From assembly GCA_964395715.1 (NCBI GenBank), contig CAYNAU010000003.1, positions 1 to 64,000 of the forward strand: 64,000 nucleotides of DNA, given 5' to 3'. The notes under the pieces are model-generated. The model was not told where the DNA came from, searched no databases, and worked only from the letters and a program-made list of their open reading frames with translations. The position numbers were made by a program, and so were the translations under genes. Numbering within the stretch: position 1 is the stretch's first letter; every line of letters begins with the position of its first letter. This DNA is from Porticoccus sp964395715. Its GTDB lineage: Bacteria; Pseudomonadota; Gammaproteobacteria; Pseudomonadales; Porticoccaceae. Below are positions 44,171 through 53,260 of the stretch, one piece after another.

Positions 44171-44186
44171 TAAACAGATCTGTTTA
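44171..44186. promoter_or_regulatory. operator copy 3, TAAACAGATCTGTTTA
   Basis: Perfect 16-bp palindrome 74-89 bases upstream of the SMP-30-like start, with the same flanking TATGTCAAG as copy 2. Confidence 0.75.
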
Positions 44187-44425
44187 TGTCAAGTTAATAC
44201 GTTCCGCTATGGTCAGGGGTTGTTATTGGCAATCAGATTAATATAGCAGTGAAATTAAGTGCCCGTAATGAGCTGCGCTTCATAGACCTGTGCCGTAATT
44301 GGCCATACAAAACAGCAGGCAAATAGGGCAGGTCGTCATTTTGAGGCGAGATGGTCGAAAAATACCTTGCCATGGTGGTGCTTCAGGGCGCTATGGATAA
44401 ATCTAATAACAAGCGGGAGCTCTCT

Positions 44426-45064
44426 ATGTCGTTATCTGTGATTGGCGCCGGGTTTGGTCGCACTGGCACCATGTCCCTGAAAAAAGCCCTCGAGACACTG
44501 GGCCTGTCGCCCTGCCATCACATGGAAGAGTTGTTCAGAAACCCCTGGCAGCTGCCATTCTGGGAACGGGCAGCTAAAGGTAAAAAGGTGGATTGGAGCG
44601 GGGTCTTTCAAGGTTATAGCGCTTCGGTAGACTGGCCCAGTGCCCACTACTGGAAAGAACTGGCAGCGTTCTACCCTGAGTCAAAGGTGGTGTTGAGTGT
44701 GCGCCCCCCGGAACTGTGGTGGGAGAGTTTCTCTGCCACCATCAAAATGCTGTTGGAGGTCAAGGACCAGATTCCTGATGAGTATCCGCGCGCAGTGATT
44801 GATATGGCGGATGGCATTATCCGTGAACAGACGTTTGGTGGTAGCCTCGACAAAGATGCGGTGCTCGCCGCGTTTCAGCAACGTATTGACGACGTGAAAC
44901 GCACCATTCCTCCGGAAAGGTTGCTGATCTTTGAAGTGACCCAGGGCTGGCAACCGTTGTGTCAGTACCTGGACGTGCCAGTACCCGATGAACCCTTTCC
45001 ACGCACCAATGCCAAGGTGGAGTTCTGGGATGTGTTCAGCGGAGGGGTTGCACCGGGGGGATGA
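44426..45064 (+). CDS. sulfotransferase family protein (Sulfotransfer_4 type)
   Basis: 212 residues from the ATG at 44426 (GGAG six bases before). The PAPS 5'-phosphosulfate loop is IGAGFGRTGTMSLKKAL. KVVLSVRPPELWWESF is the 3'-phosphate-binding strand-helix, and RLLIFEVTQGWQPLCQYLDVPVPDEPFPRTN the conserved C-terminal part. Length and motifs match small sulfotransferases common in marine bacteria. PAPS could come from sat-cysC at 9-11 kb. The acceptor is unknown. Confidence 0.87.
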   Translation: MSLSVIGAGFGRTGTMSLKKALETLGLSPCHHMEELFRNPWQLPFWERAAKGKKVDWSGVFQGYSASVDWPSAHYWKELAAFYPESKVVLSVRPPELWWESFSATIKMLLEVKDQIPDEYPRAVIDMADGIIREQTFGGSLDKDAVLAAFQQRIDDVKRTIPPERLLIFEVTQGWQPLCQYLDVPVPDEPFPRTNAKVEFWDVFSGGVAPGG

Positions 45065-45264
45065 TTTCATTTCCGAGAGTGTGATAGCCCATATCCACAA
45101 GGCTTCATATTCATCTGTTAATCATGGGTTGAAAAAAGCCTTTCATCAAGACAGCTGTGTTTGCTATACCTAATTCTATATAGGAATAACTGCGGGCTGA
45201 GGTTGTCTTTCTGGTAGCGGGCTCGAAGTATTCTGCTGCATCTCCCAGGCAGGTGAGATATCTG

Positions 45265-46557
45265 GTGATAGGTATTCGTCGTCCGATTATTGGGTTTCTG
45301 GTAGTGGTCATCGCGTTACATTCTGGCTGCGCGATGGCCCCTCATACATCGTCAACGGCCCATCAGGACAGATTGGGAAATGTGGCAGTGGTTTCGACCA
45401 CGCAGCTGCCGCAAATCAATTTTGAAGGTTTTATTCACAACAAAGCCGAGGGTGCCCTGGTGGGTGCGGGGGGCACATTTATTGGTTGTGTCAGCATGAT
45501 GGGGCAAGGTACATGCACAGGCGGGCTCTGTGGTGCGGGTATGGTGCTATGGTTGGGGGTCTGTGCCGTTTCTTCTGTGGTAGGGGGAACGGTTGGCGCG
45601 ACAGTATCACTCAGTGGCGAGGAAAGTCGCAGCGCTGAACAGTCAATGGTATCGGTTCTCGATGCAAACACCATCCAGGATTCCCTTCGTTTGCAAGTTG
45701 AGCTGGCTGCGGAGTACGCCGAGTATTTCCTGGTGCCACTTTCACCACAAGCCATGGATAAAGTGCGGCAGCAGCGTGATTACCGGCAGCTTGTAGCCGA
45801 AGGTATGGATGCTGTTCTGGAGGTGTCATTGACCAAGGTGGGCACCACCAATGGTGGTTTTGATCCACCACTGCAACTGTATATGGAGTCTCAGGTGAGG
45901 CTGGTCAGTACGGCTGACAATCGTGAGCTGATGTCTGAAAAATATCGCTACACTGGCCCGAGTAAGAGGCTTGAAGAGTGGTCGGCCAACAATGCTGAGC
46001 TACTGTTGAGAGCACTTGAAACCGGTTACGAGGCGTTGGGCACCCATATTTTTGATATGAGCTTCAGATTGTATCCCTACCCTGAAAGGGATCCTCACAG
46101 TGCCGGCTTTATGGGTGTTTCATTCGGATTGGCACCACTGTACCCACCCACGCGGGGGGCCATGACGGGGGATAAATTGATCGGCGCATATTTTGAGTGG
46201 ACCGAGATCAAGGGTTACAGGCCAACACTGCGTTGGCAGGCGTTTCCGCGGGAGGTGGATATGGAGATGGCACCGGACGACATGGCCAGGGTGAGTAATG
46301 TGCGCTACGACCTGGTGGTGGCCGAAGAGAACAATATGGCTCCGGAAAAAGTGGTGTACCGTCGCGAAGGGCTGACAGAGACATCTCACAGTATTGGCAT
46401 CACACTCCGGCGTAAAACGCGCTATTTCTGGACGGTGCGAGCCCGTTTCGAACTGGATGGGAAAGAGAGGCTGACCGAGTGGAGTTCGACCCGTTACCAG
46501 TCCAGCCCAGGACTGACAGCCCCTTCAATCTATTCCTATCGCTTCAGGACGCCCTGA
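45265..46557 (+). CDS. lipoprotein with Gly-rich hydrophobic hairpin, unknown family
   Basis: I choose the GTG at 45265 because AGGTGAG stands seven bases upstream; a GTG at 45253 is possible. The signal ends in a lipobox (VVVIALHSGCA). Residues about 60-115 are Gly/Ala/Cys-rich and hydrophobic (GALVGAGGTFIGCVSMMGQG, GGTVGATVSLSG), like membrane-inserting hairpins. The remainder is globular: EVSLTKVGTTNGGFDPPLQLYM, YFEWTEIKGYRPTLRWQAFP, and a fibronectin-like end (TRYFWTVRARFELDGKERLTEWS). I do not recognise the family. 430 residues. Confidence 0.75.
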   Translation: MIGIRRPIIGFLVVVIALHSGCAMAPHTSSTAHQDRLGNVAVVSTTQLPQINFEGFIHNKAEGALVGAGGTFIGCVSMMGQGTCTGGLCGAGMVLWLGVCAVSSVVGGTVGATVSLSGEESRSAEQSMVSVLDANTIQDSLRLQVELAAEYAEYFLVPLSPQAMDKVRQQRDYRQLVAEGMDAVLEVSLTKVGTTNGGFDPPLQLYMESQVRLVSTADNRELMSEKYRYTGPSKRLEEWSANNAELLLRALETGYEALGTHIFDMSFRLYPYPERDPHSAGFMGVSFGLAPLYPPTRGAMTGDKLIGAYFEWTEIKGYRPTLRWQAFPREVDMEMAPDDMARVSNVRYDLVVAEENNMAPEKVVYRREGLTETSHSIGITLRRKTRYFWTVRARFELDGKERLTEWSSTRYQSSPGLTAPSIYSYRFRTP

Positions 46558-46760
46558 AATATTCCTGGTGATCAAATCCTCCAGTCAAAATCTTTCGCTT
46601 ACAGTCCACTGAAGATATCGAATAATTCATGTAACATAATTCTCCCTTGAGCCCCCGGTTTACCCGTGGGCGGTGGGTTATACCCACAAATCAAAATACA
46701 TTGACGGCGGGTGAGGCAGAGTTCCCCATCCGCATAATAAGAAAGTTGGAGTGAAGAACA

Positions 46761-47132
46761 ATGGAGTACGATGAGGTTAAGGCCCTGCGCGAGGCCTGGG
46801 GTGACAAACCCTGTGATCACCCGGACTTTACCGATGAAATCCTGTTTGGATCTAAGACAGGAGACTTTGTCTGTATTCAGTGTGGTGAATCCTTTACCAA
46901 GCGGGAAAGAGATTCCATGAACCGGGCCGGGGCTCACCCCAAGCTTGGTCAACTTACCGAGCAGAACAGAATGCTCAAGGAACGCATTGATATCATCAAC
47001 ACCCGCAAGAGCAAGCTTGAGCCAATGGCAGCCGAGGTGGGAGGTCATACTTTGCTGGACTCGCTGCTACTGCAGCAGCAAGGCGTGATTGCTCTGTTGG
47101 ACGAGATGATTCAGTCGACAGAAGAAAGCTGA
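46761..47132 (+). CDS. small Cys/His protein with helical C-terminus
   Basis: 123 residues. The first 46 match the 56-residue protein at 40917 (EVKALREAWGDKPCDHPDF, then TGDFVCIQCGESFTKRE). Candidate zinc ligands are Cys18, His20, Cys38 and Cys41. The C-terminal 70 residues are charged and helical (LTEQNRMLKERIDIINTRKSKLEPM; LLQQQGVIALLDEMIQ), probably a coiled coil. Family unknown to me. The ATG has GGAG nine bases upstream. Confidence 0.75.
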   Translation: MEYDEVKALREAWGDKPCDHPDFTDEILFGSKTGDFVCIQCGESFTKRERDSMNRAGAHPKLGQLTEQNRMLKERIDIINTRKSKLEPMAAEVGGHTLLDSLLLQQQGVIALLDEMIQSTEES

Positions 47133-47167
47133 TGATGCCCGGGGCAACTCAGTGTGAAAGATTTTGG

Positions 47168-47189
47168 TGCCCGGTCGTTGCGCCGGGCA
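47168..47189. terminator. GC-rich hairpin between convergent genes
   Basis: TGCCCGG-TCGTTGCG-CCGGGCA stands between the stops of the Cys/His protein and the XRE gene. It lacks a proper T-run on either strand, so it may only be a weak terminator. Confidence 0.4.
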
Positions 47190-47198
47190 TGCCAGAAA

Positions 47199-47423
47199 TC
47201 AGTGAACTTCTACTTCAACAGCCTGAATGAACTCAACCATAGTAATACCCAGTGCTTTTGACAGGTTTTCTATGGTTGTGATGGTGGGCTGTTGCTTGTT
47301 TCCCTCAAGTAATGAAATAGAGCGCATGGACAATCCTGCTTCGAACGCCAGATGCTCTTGTGAATAACCCTTCGACTGCCTGATTTCTTTTAGAACTCGT
47401 GAAAACGTCATTCTTGCCGTCAC
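47199..47423 (-). CDS. small XRE-family DNA-binding protein
   Basis: 74 residues from a GTG (an in-frame ATG four codons in may be the true start). A single HTH_3 domain: LKEIRQSKGYSQEHLAFEAGLSMRSISLLEGNKQQPTITTIENLSKALGI, seen here in segments (recognition helix SMRSISLLEGNK). No second domain. It could control a neighbour or itself; no operator is visible. It stands between convergent and empty DNA. Confidence 0.85.
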   Translation of the reverse strand: MTARMTFSRVLKEIRQSKGYSQEHLAFEAGLSMRSISLLEGNKQQPTITTIENLSKALGITMVEFIQAVEVEVH

Positions 47424-47883
47424 TTTCCTGTTCCTCTTTTATAGTTATCTATCCAGGGATGTTTTATGTTTTTTTGTTATTTCAGGGTGATTCTGGTCCT
47501 TTGCTGTTTTGTTGATGAGTGACATGTCCCCTGAAATGTCTCTATTACTGCCAATAGATTTTTTTATTAGGCGTTACGGGGTGTTATCTCGCTCGTGTAT
47601 CCCCATTTGAGTGCCCGATTTTTGACAAGATTCTGCACTCAGATGGCCGTGGTTTCATCAGCAATACCCCTTACATGACTAAGGATTTTCCTGAAGACCT
47701 TCTCAGGTTTTAGATCATGGTGACTGAAATATCCAGAAATGCCCGTTATTGTCGCGCTTGTGGCCGACTGTTGTGGTCATGGTTGCTTGGTTAGCTGGGC
47801 GATAAAAGAGAAAAAACTGGCACCGCTGGAGTCAGTTCCCAGGAGAGAAATAAGGGCTTGAAGACAGGGCCTGGTAGCGGCTG
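47424..47883. other. gene-free stretch
   Basis: About 460 bases with short broken frames only. It carries the promoter side of the XRE gene and the end of the response-regulator gene. No repeat, RNA gene or clear terminator is seen. Confidence 0.5.
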
Positions 47884-48528
47884 TCAGGCGTCGATCAAAC
47901 CATGTCGAATGGCAAGGCGGGCAAGTTCTGCCGAGTTAGAGACATTGAGTTTCTGTTTGATATTGGTGTGGTGGGTGCCGACGGTTTTCGGACTCAGGTT
48001 AAAAATTTCAGCAATGTCGTTGACCGTCTTGCCCTCAGCGAGCAGCCTGAAGATTTCAAATTCCCGCTGGCTGAGATTTTCCAGCACGTTGGTCATTCCA
48101 CTCAGCTTCATGACGGCGATTTGTTGGGCGATGTTGGAGCTGAGGTAAATCTTGCCTTCCGACACCTCATGAAGCGCCTTGTACATTTCTTCCGGTGCAC
48201 TTCTTTTGGGGATAAAACCTTTAGCCCCGGCTTTCAAAGCCTGGTTAGTAAAAATACTGTCTTCATAGACGCTCAGGACCAGAATTTTGGCCTTGGGGTC
48301 ATAGCAGATGATTTTTTCAATGGCGCCCAGTCCGCCAATGCCTGGCATGGAAATGTCCATCACGACCACATCGGGGTGGTGTTTTTTGTAGAGGCATGCG
48401 GCCAGCTCGCCGTTGTCCGCCTCCAGCACCTCTTTGATGCCCTCGCCGTCCTCAAGGAGACGGCGAAAACCGGCCCTGACGAGTTCGTGGTCATCAACCA
48501 GCAATACGGTGAGGTTGGCAAAGCTCAT
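47884..48528 (-). CDS. NarL/FixJ-type response regulator
   Basis: 214 residues. Receiver domain: LTVLLVDDHELVRAGFRRLL (acid pair DD), the phospho-Asp in DVVVMDISMPG, and Lys in GAKGFIPKR. LuxR-type HTH: LSQREFEIFRLLAEGKTVNDIAEIFNLSPKTVGTHHTNIKQKL. Its start overlaps the stop of the sensor kinase gene (ATGA), so they form a two-component pair. By position it probably controls the alcohol-oxidation genes to the right, like exaD/exaE of pseudomonads; that is inferred from context. Confidence 0.92.
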   Translation of the reverse strand: MSFANLTVLLVDDHELVRAGFRRLLEDGEGIKEVLEADNGELAACLYKKHHPDVVVMDISMPGIGGLGAIEKIICYDPKAKILVLSVYEDSIFTNQALKAGAKGFIPKRSAPEEMYKALHEVSEGKIYLSSNIAQQIAVMKLSGMTNVLENLSQREFEIFRLLAEGKTVNDIAEIFNLSPKTVGTHHTNIKQKLNVSNSAELARLAIRHGLIDA

Positions 48529-50231
48529 AGTACATGCTCCACTTCGAGTGGGATTTTGATCTTTATTTTAACGCCATCGCCAGGCTGACTGATCAGTTTA
48601 AATTCGCCCTTCAGGTTTTGTGTTCTCTCCTGCATCCCAAGTATTCCAAAATCCACGTCGGAGTAGAAATCCTTGATTTGCATCCCCTTGCCGTTGTCGT
48701 AGACATCCAGGTACAACTTGCGCTCATTGTGAACGTGGGCGACCGATACTGTGATTTTAGAACAGTCAGCATGTCGCACGGCATTGGTGATGGACTCCTG
48801 GATAATGCGGAAGATGGTCATGTTGATTTCTTCGTCCAGGTTGTTGAGGGCACCGGCAAGTTGCAGCTGAAACTTGATGTTTGGTTGCCGCTCCTGCCAG
48901 GTTTCAATGGTGTCCTGCAGGGTGAGCACCAGGCCCAGGTCATCCAGAGACGTGGGACGCAGTCGTGCCAGCATATGATGAACCACGTCATAAATATGGC
49001 TGGCGACATCAATGATGGCCTGGGCGCTTTTGTTGATTTTCGGATCCGATGTGTTGATGCGATTTCTGATCAGTACTGCATCGGTTTTAATTGCCGTGAG
49101 GCACTGCCCTAACTCGTCGTGTAGCTCCCTGGCAAGGTTGCGCCGTTCATTTTCCTGAACATTTGAAATGTGCTGTGTGAGCAGGCGGGATTCATGCAGC
49201 TGACGTTTTGCCAGCTCCGCCTGTTTGTGTTCAGTCACATCCCTTAGGGTACAGATAAAGCCGATAGACTTGTCTTCCGTATTGGCCAGGGGCGAAATGG
49301 ACAACAACATGGAGGATGTGCACTGATCTTCCTTGTTGATGGTGATTTCCATGTTATCAATGGACTCATTTTCTTCGATGATGGTGATGATCCGTTCTTC
49401 GTAACCCCCGAGCTTCAGGTTCAAAAACGACTTGCCATTCAGGCCAGATGCCAATTCCGGGAACATCTGTTTGGCGGCACCGTTGTAAAAGGTGATCTTC
49501 CCGGTATGGTCCAGTGAAACGATGGCATCGCTGGACTGTTTGACCAGGGTAGCCATGCGCTGGTTTTCTTCAATGCTTCCCTGTAGTGCCTCGCCCATAC
49601 TGTTAAAGGCATCACTGATGTTGTTCATTTCCTTTATGGAAAAGTCAGGCAAGCGGACATTCAGGTTGCCTTTACCAAAGCCGGCAAGCGCGGTGGAGAT
49701 GTATTCCAGTGGACGCAGAAGGCGGTTGATGCCGACGTAGAGGATTAAAAGAATAAACACCGACAGTGTGGCACCAAACGTCACGAGTGCCCGGATGTCC
49801 TGCCAGCGTTCAGTGATCTCCAGTATGGGTTCCGCATGTATCACCAGCATACCGCCGGCAAAACGGGTCACCAGTGGCTTGATGGTGGGGGAGAGCATCT
49901 TGATAAACAGGTCAGGGGGTCTGGTTAGGTTGTCCGTGTTTGGACCCCCGGCATACAGCAACTGGCCATTTCGATACACCATGATATAAAGGCCGCGAAT
50001 TTCACTCATCACCTTCACCAGGTCTCCCATGCGCTGGTGGGCTGTCGGGGAGTTCCTTGAAGGCGTGGGCGGCATGGCTACGGTTAACAGGTGAGCCGCA
50101 GCGGTCATGGCACTCTCTACCTTGGTATGAACCGACTGGCGCGCATTGGTGATCAGAATGCCGGTGGTCATTATCAAAGTGATAATGAGTAACACGGCAA
50201 AGAAAAGGTAAATTTTAAGTCTGAGGCTCAT
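48525..50231 (-). CDS. membrane sensor histidine kinase (HisKA_3, PAS, HAMP)
   Basis: 568 residues. Two membrane segments (IYLFFAVLLIITLIMTTGIL and VTFGATLSVFILLILYVGI) enclose a periplasmic sensor of about 130 residues. Then HAMP (LRPLEYISTALAGFGKGNLNVRL), a PAS domain (SSDAIVSLDHTGKITFYNGAA), HisKA_3 (ENERRNLARELHDELGQCL, with the phospho-His) and HATPase (IIQESITNAVRHA, DNGKGM, GILGMQERT). It phosphorylates the overlapping response regulator. The ligand of the periplasmic domain is unknown; it could be an alcohol, aldehyde or metal. Confidence 0.92.
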   Translation of the reverse strand: MSLRLKIYLFFAVLLIITLIMTTGILITNARQSVHTKVESAMTAAAHLLTVAMPPTPSRNSPTAHQRMGDLVKVMSEIRGLYIMVYRNGQLLYAGGPNTDNLTRPPDLFIKMLSPTIKPLVTRFAGGMLVIHAEPILEITERWQDIRALVTFGATLSVFILLILYVGINRLLRPLEYISTALAGFGKGNLNVRLPDFSIKEMNNISDAFNSMGEALQGSIEENQRMATLVKQSSDAIVSLDHTGKITFYNGAAKQMFPELASGLNGKSFLNLKLGGYEERIITIIEENESIDNMEITINKEDQCTSSMLLSISPLANTEDKSIGFICTLRDVTEHKQAELAKRQLHESRLLTQHISNVQENERRNLARELHDELGQCLTAIKTDAVLIRNRINTSDPKINKSAQAIIDVASHIYDVVHHMLARLRPTSLDDLGLVLTLQDTIETWQERQPNIKFQLQLAGALNNLDEEINMTIFRIIQESITNAVRHADCSKITVSVAHVHNERKLYLDVYDNGKGMQIKDFYSDVDFGILGMQERTQNLKGEFKLISQPGDGVKIKIKIPLEVEHVL

Positions 50232-50396
50232 ATTCTTATCGTCGTTGGTTAAGCCCTGAAAGTTTTTCAGGATATCGCGATTTACAGTTGGAGCCTAGAG
50301 CTGTCCCTGTGTCTTGGCTATGGCCTTTCTTTTTTAATCTGGCCCACATGGGCGGGCCTTTTCGTTATTTACAGCCCAATGTTCTGGCTGCTTGTG

Positions 50397-52571
50397 TTAT
50401 GAGCTTGCACCGACGGGCATTGGTTCGACAAACTTTACCGGCTGCACAGGGGATTTCTTATTGGCCACCATGGCAGGGGCGCACTGTTTGTTATCGTTGA
50501 TAATAACAATGCATTCCAGGCACTGTATGCACTCGTCGTAATCAATTTTGCCAGATCGGTCAATGGCATTGATGCCGCAACGTTGCCGGCAAACCTGACA
50601 GGGTGAACCACACTCTGTGCGGCGGTTCAGCCATTCGAAAATGCGCAGTTTGCCGACAATCGCCAACCCGGCGCCGAGTGGGCACATATAACGACAATAA
50701 AATTTGTGGATAAACATACCGGCCAGCAATAACAGCAGGGCGTAAGCTACAAATGGCCAGGAGCGAACAAAGTAGAAAGTCATGGAGGTCTTGAACGGCT
50801 CCACTTCAGAAAGCTGCTCGCTGAGTGCCGAGGAATAAAAGGCAGAAGCGACCAGCAGGATAAAGATCAGGTATTTTAGTTTGATCAGGTGAGTGTTCAA
50901 CCTTGAAGAGATGCGTATCTGTTTCAACTTTAATTTTGTGGCCACCCAGGCTGCCATCTCCTGAAGGGCGCCGAACGGGCACAACCATCCGCAAAACAGG
51001 CCGCGGCCCCACAGAACCAGGCTGACCACGGTGAAGATCCACAGAATGAAAATAATGGGGTCCAGCAGGAAGAATTCGAGATTGAAGCCGCGCCAGGTTT
51101 CCAGCAGCAGGGTATAAATATTGATGACGGAGAGCTGGCCCTGGGCGTAAAAGCCAATAAAAAAGAGAGTGAAAAACAGGAATCCCCAGCGGAACCGATG
51201 AAAGCCCCGGGTCTGTTTGCTGGCCGCCTGTTGCTTGATAAAGACAATAGTGAGCAGCACTAGTGACACGATCAGAATGGCGATATCCACAAGACGGTTT
51301 TTCCAGATACCTTTCCAGATCGCCTCTTCAGTTTCGACGATGTCGTCGGGCAGTAACTCAAACAGGTTTTCGGGCAGAGCGTAGTTGTCCTGGAACCTGG
51401 CTTCCAGGAACCTCCCGTTGGGCAGTCGCAGGTCCAGGTTAAGAGTGAGCTGCATGGGCATGTTGGGCAGAAGCCCGAAAGACGCGGGAATTTTAAAGAT
51501 ATGAACGTTGTTTATGCCCGCGTTCAGCTGTGCCTGTTCGATGACGGCCCGGTCAAAAAAGTCGATATCAAACAGGGGAATTCGCAATCCCTGCTGTTCG
51601 ATATACAGCTTCTTGGCTTCGGAGTTGGGGGCAAAATCGACACCCAGGTAGTCATAAAACCCGTCGGCAAACACAACGATAGCCTGCTCTCCCGGTTTAA
51701 GAGCTTTTTTCAGACTATTAAAACTGGCTTCGCCAAGCAGGTTTTTACCAATGAGGGGAGAATTCAGGTAACCATAGTGGAAATTCAGGTCTGCCGCCGG
51801 GTCGCTGACATCAAGGTTTGGGTCTTCGTAATGCTTCAGGGGTAGGCCGGTTGCCCGTTCTACTTTGTGGCGGGTGATGGTCCATTTTCTCATCAACCCC
51901 TGGTCAAGTAATTCCTGCCAGCTCATCGGGGTATAGGCGTCTTCTTTGGCCAAAACACGTTGTTGCTGGTAGGCAGCGAGTTTCAGGCGTGCTACATGAA
52001 GTGCGGATGACAGCACTGTTTTGTTGACAACCGCCAAAGAGATGGTGGCTTTGCTGATGCCGTCGAATGTAGCTGTGCCGTCAACGACTTCCCTGGCGCT
52101 CTGATCCGGACGAATTTTGACGCTGTTGTCGATAATGATTTTGGTTTTAATGTCGAGACCTTTGTATTGATTGACGAAGCGCTGCATAGCCCCGGCGAGG
52201 TCGTGGTTAAACATCGGCTCGTGGTGTTGCAGCACTTTGACGCCCTGCAACCTGCCTGCGGTATCGATGCCGATAAGCAGGTTGACTGGTTTACCCGCAA
52301 AGCCTCTCAGGTCGACCAGATCGATAGACTGGAAGGCATAGCCTGTCAGTTGATGATTGCTGTATACCGGCCATGCGGGTACATCCGGGAGTTTTTCACC
52401 AGCGCTGTCAGCGTTATCAAACAGGTTTGGTATTAGAGACTGGATCGGTTGATCGATCGAATTTCCAGCCGCGTAACTCTGCCCGGCTGGGGCAACCAAA
52501 AGTAGCAGGCCCCAGAGGATTCCGAAGAAAAAAGTTGTCTTGATATTCATGAAAGGACTGGCTTTTGGCAT
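50397..52571 (-). CDS. NosR/NirI-like membrane FMN and iron-sulfur protein
   Basis: 724 residues. A signal/anchor at the start is followed by a periplasmic FMN_bind domain, with the covalent-flavin motif DGISKATIS (Thr as attachment site). Then come about five membrane helices, among them the NapH/4Fe-4S-type CGWLCPFGALQEM and CRYMCPLGAGL, and a C-terminal polyferredoxin segment CGSPCQVCRQRCGINAID plus CIQCLEC. This is the NosR architecture, which passes electrons from the membrane to the periplasm. No nos genes are nearby; it lies between the two-component pair and the PQQ dehydrogenase. The start could also be the ATG seven codons in. Confidence 0.88.
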   Translation of the reverse strand: MPKASPFMNIKTTFFFGILWGLLLLVAPAGQSYAAGNSIDQPIQSLIPNLFDNADSAGEKLPDVPAWPVYSNHQLTGYAFQSIDLVDLRGFAGKPVNLLIGIDTAGRLQGVKVLQHHEPMFNHDLAGAMQRFVNQYKGLDIKTKIIIDNSVKIRPDQSAREVVDGTATFDGISKATISLAVVNKTVLSSALHVARLKLAAYQQQRVLAKEDAYTPMSWQELLDQGLMRKWTITRHKVERATGLPLKHYEDPNLDVSDPAADLNFHYGYLNSPLIGKNLLGEASFNSLKKALKPGEQAIVVFADGFYDYLGVDFAPNSEAKKLYIEQQGLRIPLFDIDFFDRAVIEQAQLNAGINNVHIFKIPASFGLLPNMPMQLTLNLDLRLPNGRFLEARFQDNYALPENLFELLPDDIVETEEAIWKGIWKNRLVDIAILIVSLVLLTIVFIKQQAASKQTRGFHRFRWGFLFFTLFFIGFYAQGQLSVINIYTLLLETWRGFNLEFFLLDPIIFILWIFTVVSLVLWGRGLFCGWLCPFGALQEMAAWVATKLKLKQIRISSRLNTHLIKLKYLIFILLVASAFYSSALSEQLSEVEPFKTSMTFYFVRSWPFVAYALLLLLAGMFIHKFYCRYMCPLGAGLAIVGKLRIFEWLNRRTECGSPCQVCRQRCGINAIDRSGKIDYDECIQCLECIVIINDNKQCAPAMVANKKSPVQPVKFVEPMPVGASS

Positions 52572-52612
52572 TGTCTGGGTCGGTGTCTCGTATGAGGTAT
52601 CAAGTTTGTTGG

Positions 52613-52876
52613 CTATTTAGCCGGAGTGTCTCTATTCGGTGTGTCCGGGTTATCCCTGTGCTCATCGGGGTGGTTACCCCCGGTTTCTTCTGCTGTCATG
52701 TCCTTTTGATCTACTTCATCCTGGTTGTTCTGCCCTTTCGAGTCGTTAACTTGCTCTTCCCGCGTGGGTTCTGGTTTGCCGGCCACGATTTCCACACTTG
52801 GCACGGTCATGGCGAGAGCCGATAGGCTTGTCAGGCTGGCTGCCAAAAGCAGGTATATGAGGCGTGATCGTGACAT
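52613..52876 (-). CDS. small exported acidic/polar protein
   Basis: 87 residues. The N-terminus is a signal peptide (LIYLLLAASLTSLSALAMT). The rest is very polar and probably unfolded (TREEQVNDSKGQNNQDEVDQ). It lies 41 bases upstream of the NosR-like gene in the same direction. No family, and the ribosome site is weak, so the gene is less certain than its neighbours. Confidence 0.55.
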   Translation of the reverse strand: MSRSRLIYLLLAASLTSLSALAMTVPSVEIVAGKPEPTREEQVNDSKGQNNQDEVDQKDMTAEETGGNHPDEHRDNPDTPNRDTPAK

Positions 52877-53260
52877 ACGCTGATCTTGATTATGGTTTGG
52901 GTATGACCTGGGGTGGCATGACGGCTTTCTGGTGTGATGTCAGCGAATTTTGCTAAGCGGTAGCCTTGGCAGGGCATTAACCTCAACCCCGGTTACCATC
53001 TTCTATGATTTGCTAACGCCGCGAACAGTAAAGGTGCGCAGCTTACCCCCTATGTAACCTGTCTATTTTCTTTATTTAACTTCCAGCCTTTGATTATAGG
53101 GAATTTACGCAAGAAGCTGTCCATGAAGAATAGTTCATAGCGATTGGAACCTATCGGTGTTTTAGTTTCGATGCTGGGATAGAGCCTTGTTGTGCCTCTG
53201 CTTGTGGGGTGTGGGCTCTGCTCACTATTTACGCTAAAAACAACCTTTGGGGTGAGTCCA
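52877..53260. other. divergent promoter region
   Basis: About 380 bases between the minus-strand NosR-like pair and the plus-strand porin. It should hold promoters for both directions; no clear palindrome or sigma70 consensus stands out to me. Confidence 0.4.

Noticed and set aside
46599..47048. 149-codon minus-strand frame opposite the small Cys/His protein
   Set aside because: The plus-strand protein has a conserved paralog at 40917; the antisense frame does not.
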